Shown here piece after piece: positions 1-5,594 of a DNA stretch of 11,959 bases. The notes beneath the pieces were generated by a model. That model did not search any database and was not told where the DNA came from. It worked only from the letters and a program-made list of their open reading frames with translations. Positions within the stretch are counted from its first letter, which is position 1; every line of letters starts with the position of its first letter. Position numbers and translations under genes: made by a program. The DNA is from Desulfomicrobiaceae bacterium (lineage in GTDB: Bacteria; Desulfobacterota; Desulfovibrionia; Desulfovibrionales; Desulfomicrobiaceae), in contig DPEO01000068.1 in the NCBI GenBank assembly GCA_003530935.1, positions 1 through 11,959 on the forward strand, read 5' to 3'.

Positions 1-1572
1 CTCTACGGTGATCAGCTCCCCATGATCATGAGTCTCGTCATCTCCATCATTGGATCGCTCATCTGTATTTACGGACTTTCCTATATGGATGAGCATGAGC
101 ACCATTTGCATTTGGAAAAATCCCGCCAGGGGCGGTTTTTCTTTTTCATGGTGCTCTTTTTGGGGGCCATGAATGGGCTCGTGTTCGCCAACAACCTGCT
201 GTGGCTCTATTTCTTCTGGGAAGTGACCACTCTGTGCTCTTTCATGCTCATCAAGCATGACGGCACGGAAGTGGCCGTGACCAACGCCACCCGTGCCCTG
301 TGGATGAACATGCTTGGCGGCGTGGCCTTCGTACTGGCCTTGGTGGTGCTGCGCGCCAAAGGCATGCCCTTGTATCTGCAGGAACTCATCGCCACCCCGG
401 GTGTGGCGGCCGTGGCCCTGCTGCCCATTGGGCTCATGTGCTTTGCGGGCTTTACCAAGTCTGCTCAAGTGCCCTTTCAGAGCTGGCTGTGCGGCGCCAT
501 GGTGGCCCCCACTCCGGTCTCGGCCTTGCTCCATTCGAGCACCATGGTGAAGGCAGGGGTGTACCTGGTCATCCGTCTGGCCCCGGCCTTTGCCGGCACG
601 GTATTCAGCCACTATGTGGCCCTCTTTGGGGCCTTCACCTTCCTGACCACGGCCCTGCTCGCCATCTCCCAGAGCAATGGGAAAAAGATCCTGGCTTACT
701 CCACCATCAGCAACCTCGGCATGATCATCGCTTGCGCCGGCATCAATACCCCGGCGGCCATGGCGGCAGCCATTTTGCTCATCGTCTTCCACGCCATCTC
801 CAAGGGGCTCATGTTCTTGTGCGTGGGCACCATTGAACAGAAGATCGGCAGCCGCGACATCGAAGACATGCGTGGGCTCATCCGCATCATGCCCAAGACC
901 GCGATGATCGTGGTGGTGGGTATCGTGACCATGTTCCTGCCGCCTTTCGGCGCCCTGCTTTCCAAGTGGATGGCGGTGGAGGCCTCGGCACAGTTGCCGT
1001 TGGTGGTACTCATGCTCGCCATAGGCTCGGCCTTCACCATGGTCTTCTGGGGCCGCTGGCTGGGGCTCATCATGACTTCGGTCATGGGTGAAGAGCAGGC
1101 GGCAGAGGCCCAATCTCCGCTGGTGCGCGTGCCGCTGCTCATCTTGGCTTCGGCTGCCGTGGTGGTGAGCTTTGTGGCTCCGGGCCTGTACTCATCCATG
1201 GTACTGCCGGTCTTGGAGCGTTTCTACTCGACGGATCTGTATATTGCCGCACAGGGCGTCTTCTCCAATAACATCGGGATGTTTGCCGTGTTCCCCATCT
1301 TTTTGGTCATGGTCTTGGGCGTCGTTTGGGCGGCCCGTGCCTCGTCCAAAAAGCGGGTGAGCCAGCGCTCCTATAGCGTTCCGTACGTCGCCGGATTGCA
1401 AGATCCTACTGATCCGCGTCGAATTGGATTCAAAGGCCCGCTGGGGCAGTGGTCGGATTTTACCACATCCAACTACTATATGGACCAATGGATTGGTGAG
1501 GGCCGTATTACTGGATGGATCAACCTGGTCTCTACGGGGATCCTCATCATCTTGCTGACGGGGGTACTCTAA
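1..1572 (+). CDS. echA: Ech hydrogenase subunit EchA, antiporter-like membrane protein (5' end outside the window)
   Basis: This is a proton-pumping membrane subunit of the NuoL/MrpA type, here the large membrane subunit of an energy-converting hydrogenase. The frame is open from base 1, so the true start lies upstream; 523 codons are visible. The protein is hydrophobic throughout, with many membrane segments. Seen in the sequence: FWEVTT (Glu codon 220-222), the usual intramembrane Glu of this family; GFTKSAQVPFQSWL (Lys codon 457-459), followed by APTPVSALLHSSTMVKAG; and HAISKGLMFL in the second half. All are signature segments of antiporter-like complex I subunits. It is followed after one base by echB. 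Comparable antiporter-like subunits occur in CooM, HyfB and HycC, but the downstream gene order fits Ech. I am sure of the family and fairly sure of the Ech assignment. Confidence 0.9.
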   Translation, partial: LYGDQLPMIMSLVISIIGSLICIYGLSYMDEHEHHLHLEKSRQGRFFFFMVLFLGAMNGLVFANNLLWLYFFWEVTTLCSFMLIKHDGTEVAVTNATRALWMNMLGGVAFVLALVVLRAKGMPLYLQELIATPGVAAVALLPIGLMCFAGFTKSAQVPFQSWLCGAMVAPTPVSALLHSSTMVKAGVYLVIRLAPAFAGTVFSHYVALFGAFTFLTTALLAISQSNGKKILAYSTISNLGMIIACAGINTPAAMAAAILLIVFHAISKGLMFLCVGTIEQKIGSRDIEDMRGLIRIMPKTAMIVVVGIVTMFLPPFGALLSKWMAVEASAQLPLVVLMLAIGSAFTMVFWGRWLGLIMTSVMGEEQAAEAQSPLVRVPLLILASAAVVVSFVAPGLYSSMVLPVLERFYSTDLYIAAQGVFSNNIGMFAVFPIFLVMVLGVVWAARASSKKRVSQRSYSVPYVAGLQDPTDPRRIGFKGPLGQWSDFTTSNYYMDQWIGEGRITGWINLVSTGILIILLTGVL

Positions 1573-1573
1573 G

Positions 1574-2434
1574 ATGGATGCGAAAACCGTCATTTTCGTG
1601 ATTGTTGCATTGATCCTTGCCCCCATCGTGGGCGGTTTGCTGGCAGGCCTCGATCGTCGGCTCACGGCCTGGTGTCAGGGGCGTTTTGGCCCGCCCATCT
1701 TGCAGCCCTTCTACGATGTCTTCAAATTGCTGGGCAAAGACCGCCAGGCGGTGAACACGTGGCAGATCTTTTGCGCCCACATCTATCTCATCGCCTCCAT
1801 GCTCTCCTTGGCCCTGTTCGTCATTCAGGGCGATTTGCTCATGATCTTCTTTGTCATGACCATCGGCGCGGTGTTCATGGTGGTGGGCGCCCTGTCCACA
1901 CCGTCGCCGTATTCTCAGATCGGCGCGCAGCGTGAGCTCATCCAGATGCTCACGTACGAGCCGCTCTTGGTCATCGTGTTCGTGGGCATCTACTTCGTGA
2001 CCGGGAGCTTCAAGATCAGCGATATCCTGGCCTATGAGCGGCCCATCTTCCTCATGCTGCCGCTGCTCTATCTGGTGCTCACCTTCGCTTTGACCATCAA
2101 GCTGCGCAAATCGCCCTTTGATATCTCCGCCTGCCATCATGGCCATCAGGAGATCGTGCGCGGTGTACTCACCGAGTATTCGGGGCCGTACTTGGCCATT
2201 TTGGAAATCGCCCATTGGTATGACATCATCCTCATTTTGGCTATCTGCAGCCTCTTTTGGAGCACCAGCTTTATTGGGATGATCATGCTCCTGGCAATTA
2301 CGTATCTGGCGGAGATTGCCATTGACAATATCACCCCGCGCATGACGTGGAAATGGATGCTCACCTACGTGTGGGCCGTGGGGATTACATTGTCCCTCTT
2401 CAATATGGCGCTCCTTTACGCCAAGAGCTTCTAG
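1574..2434 (+). CDS. echB: Ech hydrogenase subunit EchB, NuoH-like membrane anchor
   Basis: The 286-residue polytopic membrane protein is related to NuoH of complex I and HycD of formate hydrogenlyase. It is expected to anchor the hydrophilic hydrogenase arm and link it to the ion channel. Visible signatures are an N-terminal membrane helix (about residues 5-25), the loop GRFGPPILQPFYDVFKLLGK (36-55), GAQRELIQMLTYEP (117-130, with the conserved acidic residues E121 and E129) and KSPFDIS (179-185) followed by HHGHQE (188-193). These are the membrane-face loops that contact the small and large subunits in related complexes. The start ATG lies one base after the echA stop, without a strong ribosome binding site, which suggests translational coupling. 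Length is normal for the family. Confidence 0.93.
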   Translation: MDAKTVIFVIVALILAPIVGGLLAGLDRRLTAWCQGRFGPPILQPFYDVFKLLGKDRQAVNTWQIFCAHIYLIASMLSLALFVIQGDLLMIFFVMTIGAVFMVVGALSTPSPYSQIGAQRELIQMLTYEPLLVIVFVGIYFVTGSFKISDILAYERPIFLMLPLLYLVLTFALTIKLRKSPFDISACHHGHQEIVRGVLTEYSGPYLAILEIAHWYDIILILAICSLFWSTSFIGMIMLLAITYLAEIAIDNITPRMTWKWMLTYVWAVGITLSLFNMALLYAKSF

Positions 2435-2449
2435 GAACAGGAGACTGGT

Positions 2450-2974
2450 ATGGGATTCTTCAAAAATCTGGTAGAAACCTCGCGCGTCAAGTCTCCGTGG
2501 ATCGTGCATTTCGATTGCGGAAGCTGCAACGGTTGCGACATTGAAGTCCTGGCATGCTTGACCCCTCTCTATGATGTGGAGCGCTTTGGCATCCTCAATA
2601 TTGGAAATCCCAAGCATGCGGATATCCTGATCGTTTCGGGCACGGTGAATTATCGGAACGCCAAGGCCCTGCGTAATGTGTACGACCAGATGCCCGAGCC
2701 CCGGGCGGTGATCGCCATCGGCGCCTGCGGTACTTCCGGCGGAATTTTCCGCGACGCCTATAACGTGGTGGGCGGCGTGGACAAGGTCATCCCGGTGGAC
2801 GTGTATGTGCCGGGCTGTCCGGCCAAGCCGGAAGCCATCATCGATGGTGTGGTGCTGGCCTTGGCGAAGCTCAAGGAGCGCCGCAGCACCAAGGATACCG
2901 ATGCCTTGGCCGAGGAGCTGCACAAGGCTCGGGAATTCTATGCAAACCGTGAAGACCGTAAGGTGGTGGAGTAA
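2450..2974 (+). CDS. echC: Ech hydrogenase small subunit EchC, NuoB-like [4Fe-4S] protein
   Basis: The small subunit (174 residues) of the NiFe hydrogenase module, homologous to NuoB/HycG, carries the proximal [4Fe-4S] cluster that passes electrons to or from the NiFe site. Four ligand cysteines are visible: C26 and C29 in CGSCNGCDIE, C93 in GACGTSGG and C123 in VPGCPAKPE. C23 and C36 are additional nearby cysteines. As is normal for group 4 enzymes, it has no twin-arginine signal peptide and none of the extra C-terminal cluster sites of uptake hydrogenase small subunits, so it faces the cytoplasm. The start is set by AGGAGA (2439-2444) five bases before the ATG. The C-terminal 25 or so residues are charged and probably helical. 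Confidence 0.94.
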   Translation: MGFFKNLVETSRVKSPWIVHFDCGSCNGCDIEVLACLTPLYDVERFGILNIGNPKHADILIVSGTVNYRNAKALRNVYDQMPEPRAVIAIGACGTSGGIFRDAYNVVGGVDKVIPVDVYVPGCPAKPEAIIDGVVLALAKLKERRSTKDTDALAEELHKAREFYANREDRKVVE

Positions 2975-2977
2975 GCC

Positions 2978-3358
2978 ATGGCCCTGGAAACCAAGAATAT
3001 TGCGAAAAATCAGCTTGTTGCTGAGGTGAAATCCCTCAAGGCGCAAGGGTACCGTTTCGTCACCATGACCTGTGTGGATTTGGGAGACGGCTTCGATCTC
3101 CTGTATCACTTTGACCGTGATCTGCAGATGACGCATCTGCGCATCACAGTGCTCAAAGGCGATACGGTGCCGAGCATCTCGGGGATCTATTTTGCGGCCC
3201 TGTGCATTGAAAACGAAACCAAGGACCATTTTGGGATCTCCTTCGATGGTCTGGTGCTGGATTTCGGCGGGCATTTCTATCTGGAGGAGGAAGTCAAGCG
3301 CTATCCCTTCTGTAAGGTGTCCGTACAGGAATCCCAAGCTCCCAAGGAGGGCAACTGA
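2978..3358 (+). CDS. echD: Ech hydrogenase subunit EchD, NuoC-like
   Basis: The product is a short (126 residues) soluble subunit related to the NuoC / HycE N-terminal 30-kDa domain. It binds no metal and helps assemble the small and large subunits. The fold signature is only moderately conserved. What supports the call is a YRFVTMTCVDLGDGFDLLYHFD stretch (the first two strands of the NuoC domain; only its outline is meant here), the late KRYPF segment, and the position between the NuoB-like and NuoD-like genes, exactly where EchD sits in characterised ech operons. The start has GGAG (2968-2971) six bases upstream, inside the end of echC. Its TGA overlaps the echE ATG by one base. As a small, fast-evolving subunit, it is identified more by context than by motifs. 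Confidence 0.85.
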   Translation: MALETKNIAKNQLVAEVKSLKAQGYRFVTMTCVDLGDGFDLLYHFDRDLQMTHLRITVLKGDTVPSISGIYFAALCIENETKDHFGISFDGLVLDFGGHFYLEEEVKRYPFCKVSVQESQAPKEGN

Positions 3359-4434
3359 TGTCCACCATCATTCCTTTTGGACCGCAGCATCCGGTTCTGC
3401 CGGAACCACTCCATCTCAAAATTACCTTGAAGGACGAGATCGTCACTGAGGCCATCCCCATGCTCGGCTACGTGCACCGGGGTTTGGAGACCTTGGTTTC
3501 CTTGAAAGACGTGGATCAGATGGTGCAGGTGGTGGAGCGGGTATGCGGCATCTGCAGCTGCATCCATGCCCACACCTACTGCATGTGCGTGGAGGGCATT
3601 TTGGGCATCGAGGTGCCCCAGCGCGCTGAATTCTTGCGCATCATCTGGTCGGAGCTGCACCGCATGCATTCGCACCTCTTGTGGCTGGGCCTTTTGGCGG
3701 ACGCCTTTGGCATGGAGAGCCTGTTCATGCATTGCTGGCGCATCCGCGAACGGGTCATGGACGTCATGGAGGCCACGGCGGGCAACCGCGTCATCATCTC
3801 CGTCAACAAGGTGGGCGGCGTGCGCCGCGACCTGTCGGCGGACCAGATCCGCTGGATCCGTCAGGTCATCGACGAGTTGGAAGCCGAGCTCGACAAGATC
3901 AAGCCCGTGCTCACCAACGACTACACGGTGAAGAAACGCACCGTGGGCGTGGGCGTACTCACCAAGGAACAGGCTTACGAATTGGGGGCCGTGGGCCCGG
4001 TGCTGCGCGGCTCGGGCGTTGCCCAGGACGCGCGCATGACCGGTTATGGCGCCTATAAGTACGTGGACTTCGAGCCGGTGGTGGAGACGGACGGCGACTC
4101 GTGGGCCCGCACCATGGTGCGCTTCCGGGAACTCTACCAGGCCATCGACATCGTGCGCCAGCTCATCAACAAGCTCCCGGACGGCGAGATCAGTGTGAAG
4201 GTCAAGGCGGCCAAGCCGGAAGGGGAGATCGTCTGCCGCTCGGAGCAGCCCCGCGGTGAGCTCATGTACTACGTCAAGGGAAATGGCTCCAAGTTCTTGG
4301 AGCGGGTGCGCATCCGCACCCCCACATTTGCCAATGTGCCGCCGCTTCTGGCCATGCTCCCGGGCATTGAGATGGCGGATGTGCCGGTAGTGGCTTTGTC
4401 TATCGACCCGTGCATCAGCTGCACGGAGCGCTAA
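3358..4434 (+). CDS. echE: Ech hydrogenase large (catalytic NiFe) subunit EchE
   Basis: This is the catalytic subunit (358 residues), homologous to NuoD and the C-terminal part of HycE. The two CxxC motifs that hold nickel and iron are present: C63/C66 in RVCGICSCIH and C352/C355 in DPCISCTER. FGPQHPVLPEP at the N-terminus and YVHRGLE (38-44) are typical of the NuoD/hydrogenase superfamily. The polypeptide ends three residues after the last cysteine, so it has no C-terminal extension of the kind cleaved by maturation endopeptidases. The start is well supported by AAGGAGG (3344-3350) inside echD, seven bases before the ATG. Keeping both CxxC pairs separates it from NuoD of complex I, which lacks them. 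In CooH-type operons the gene order differs. Confidence 0.95.
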   Translation: MSTIIPFGPQHPVLPEPLHLKITLKDEIVTEAIPMLGYVHRGLETLVSLKDVDQMVQVVERVCGICSCIHAHTYCMCVEGILGIEVPQRAEFLRIIWSELHRMHSHLLWLGLLADAFGMESLFMHCWRIRERVMDVMEATAGNRVIISVNKVGGVRRDLSADQIRWIRQVIDELEAELDKIKPVLTNDYTVKKRTVGVGVLTKEQAYELGAVGPVLRGSGVAQDARMTGYGAYKYVDFEPVVETDGDSWARTMVRFRELYQAIDIVRQLINKLPDGEISVKVKAAKPEGEIVCRSEQPRGELMYYVKGNGSKFLERVRIRTPTFANVPPLLAMLPGIEMADVPVVALSIDPCISCTER

Positions 4435-4440
4435 AGGAGG
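4434..4440 (+). promoter_or_regulatory. Strong ribosome binding site that decides the echF start
   Basis: AAGGAGG directly overlaps the echE stop codon and lies five bases before the ATG at 4446. An in-frame upstream ATG at 4410 lies inside echE and has no such site. Starting there would add 12 residues unlike other EchF proteins, so 4446 is the chosen start. Confidence 0.75.
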
Positions 4441-4445
4441 ATATC

Positions 4446-4814
4446 ATGTTCGACATGACGCGAACCATCATCGAGAACTTCTTCTCCAAGGCGCATACAC
4501 GGCTCTATCCTCTCCAGACCCGTGAGCCGTTTCCCAATGTGCGGGGAAATCTCTTCAACAATATCGAAGAGTGCATCCTCTGCGGCATGTGCCAGAAGAA
4601 ATGTCCGTCCCAGTGCATCACCGTGGATAAGGGAGCAAAAACCTGGCAGGTAGATCCATATGCCTGCGTGTACTGTGGAATTTGTGTGGAGAACTGCCCG
4701 GTCAATTGCCTCTATATGGAAAGCCCGCACCGCAAGCCTACAGCAGAGAAAATCATGAACCAGATGGTGCAGGTGAAAGGCCCGGAGAAGAAAAAGAAGA
4801 CAGCAGAAAAATAA
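4446..4814 (+). CDS. echF: Ech hydrogenase subunit EchF, 2x[4Fe-4S] ferredoxin-like (NuoI-type)
   Basis: The product is a 122-residue polyferredoxin subunit, homologous to NuoI/HycF, that relays electrons between soluble ferredoxin and EchC. Two full CxxCxxCxxxCP motifs are visible: C43, C46, C49, C53 and C74, C77, C80, C84. Each is followed three residues after the Pro by one more cysteine (C57 and C88). The N-terminal 40 residues include a PLQTREPFPNVRG-like segment typical of NuoI-type subunits, which bind along the complex surface. The C-terminus is lysine-rich (about residues 111-122) and probably disordered. It is the last gene of the operon and is followed by a clear terminator. No hydrogenase maturation genes (hyp) lie nearby, so these must be elsewhere. 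Confidence 0.93.
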   Translation: MFDMTRTIIENFFSKAHTRLYPLQTREPFPNVRGNLFNNIEECILCGMCQKKCPSQCITVDKGAKTWQVDPYACVYCGICVENCPVNCLYMESPHRKPTAEKIMNQMVQVKGPEKKKKTAEK

Positions 4815-4838
4815 CGCCATCCCGGATGGATGTTTGTG

Positions 4839-4869
4839 TTGGGGCCGCGCTTGCGGCCCCAATGCTTTT
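4839..4869 (+). terminator. Rho-independent terminator of the ech operon
   Basis: A perfect 10-bp stem pairs TTGGGGCCGC (4839-4848) with GCGGCCCCAA (4853-4862) around a GCTT loop. It is followed by TGCTTTT, a short U-rich stretch, and begins 25 bases after the echF stop. The T-run is short and interrupted, but the very strong GC stem and the position after the last ech gene make the call convincing. Confidence 0.85.
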
Positions 4870-4896
4870 GGTTTGGGAGATCCCGCGAAGAAGTTC

Positions 4897-4926
4897 TTGC
4901 CGTCCGGACTGCGCTTCGTCTACATA
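4897..4926 (+). promoter_or_regulatory. Candidate sigma-70-type promoter for the DJ-1/PfpI gene
   Basis: TTGCCG (4897-4902) and TACATA (4921-4926) are separated by 18 bases. They lie between the ech terminator and the gene that starts at 4971. The terminator upstream implies that the gene needs its own promoter, but the match is only moderate and was judged by eye. The -10 element overlaps an inverted repeat. Confidence 0.35.
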
Positions 4927-4947
4927 CGTGGGGCACGTTTCCATGTA
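4921..4947. repeat. Inverted repeat, candidate operator, upstream of the DJ-1/PfpI gene
   Basis: The left arm is TACATACGTG (4921-4930). The right arm is CACGT (4934-4938) plus ATGTA (4943-4947), interrupted by TTCC. The inner ACGTG-GGG-CACGT part is a perfect palindrome with a 3-base centre, and the outer TACAT/ATGTA arms also match. It overlaps the candidate -10 element and ends 23 bases before the start codon. It could be a repressor operator or a leader hairpin; the sequence does not decide between them. Confidence 0.4.
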
Positions 4948-4970
4948 TTTTCTATTGTTGAGGAGGTGTT

Positions 4971-5558
4971 ATGGCTGCCAAGAAGGTTTTGATGCTCGTG
5001 GGTGATTTTGTGGAAGACTACGAGGTCATGGTTCCGTTTCAGATGCTGCTCATGGTGGGGCACGAGGTCCACGCCGTCTGTCCCGGGAAAAAGGCGGGCG
5101 AGCAGGTGCGCACGGCGGTGCACGACTTCGAGGGGGATCAGACCTACACGGAAAAGCCCGGGCACAACTTTACGCTCACCGCGACGTTCGACGAAGTGCG
5201 CCCGGAAGACTATGACGGCTTGGTGATCCCTGGCGGTCGGGCCCCGGAGTACATCCGCCTCAATCCGCGGGTTTTGGAGATCGTGCGTCACTTTGCTGCT
5301 GCCAAGAAACCAGTGGCCTCCATTTGCCACGGCCAGCAGGTGCTCGTGGCCGCGGGGGTGGTGCAGGGCTGCCAGTGCACGGCCTATCCCGCGGTCCGTC
5401 CGGACCTGGAGGCTGCAGGCGCCACGTGGGCGGAGGTCAACGAAACCTTCACCAATGCGGTGGTGGATGGGTGGCTGGTGACGGCTCCCGCGTGGCCGGC
5501 CCATCCGCAATGGATGCGGGCCTTTGTGGAACTTTTGGGGACCCGTATCGAGGCGTAG
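4971..5558 (+). CDS. DJ-1/PfpI family protein (class I glutamine amidotransferase-like fold)
   Basis: The product is a 195-residue cytoplasmic protein of the DJ-1/PfpI superfamily. It starts with a hydrophobic beta strand (KKVLMLVGDF) and VEDYE, where E15 matches the conserved acidic residue next to the active-site cysteine. The DGLVIPGGRAPEYIR segment (82-96) and the nucleophile elbow SICHGQQVL, with C119 followed by H120, are family hallmarks. Members include intracellular proteases, deglycase/glyoxalase-like stress proteins and chaperones, and the sequence does not choose among them. The N-terminal half contains an insertion-like stretch (about 40-70) as seen in longer PfpI relatives. AGGAGG (4961-4966) sits four bases before the ATG. 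The gene stands alone between two terminators, so it is probably transcribed separately from ech. Confidence 0.88.
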   Translation: MAAKKVLMLVGDFVEDYEVMVPFQMLLMVGHEVHAVCPGKKAGEQVRTAVHDFEGDQTYTEKPGHNFTLTATFDEVRPEDYDGLVIPGGRAPEYIRLNPRVLEIVRHFAAAKKPVASICHGQQVLVAAGVVQGCQCTAYPAVRPDLEAAGATWAEVNETFTNAVVDGWLVTAPAWPAHPQWMRAFVELLGTRIEA

Positions 5559-5571
5559 GGATTCAACCGGG

Positions 5572-5594
5572 GGGGGGCGGCTGCCCCCCTTTTT
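5572..5594 (+). terminator. Rho-independent terminator after the DJ-1/PfpI gene
   Basis: The stem pairs GGGGGGC (5572-5578) with GCCCCCC (5583-5589) around GGCT and is followed by five T (5590-5594). The left arm is part of a run of nine G (5569-5577). It faces the convergent synthetase-like gene, whose TAA stop (reverse strand, 5593-5595) overlaps the T-run. On the reverse strand the hairpin has no T-tract behind it, so it acts best for the forward gene. Confidence 0.85.

Noticed and set aside
1547..3337. Long open frame of about 596 codons on the reverse strand across echB-echD
   Set aside because: It is antisense to genes with clear motifs and ribosome binding sites, its translation is His/Gln/Gly-rich with no recognisable domain, and GC-rich codon use commonly opens such frames.
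1..4814. Possible CO-induced (Coo) or formate hydrogenlyase (Hyc/Hyf) identity of the hydrogenase operon
   Set aside because: Coo operons place the ferredoxin-like subunit before the NuoC-like and large subunits, and Hyc/Hyf have fused NuoC-NuoD subunits. Here the order and the separate small NuoC-like gene match Ech.
5569..5577. Run of nine G as a possible phase-variation tract
   Set aside because: It lies outside coding sequence, in the left arm of a terminator hairpin, so slippage would not switch a reading frame. It is at most a spot for sequencing error.
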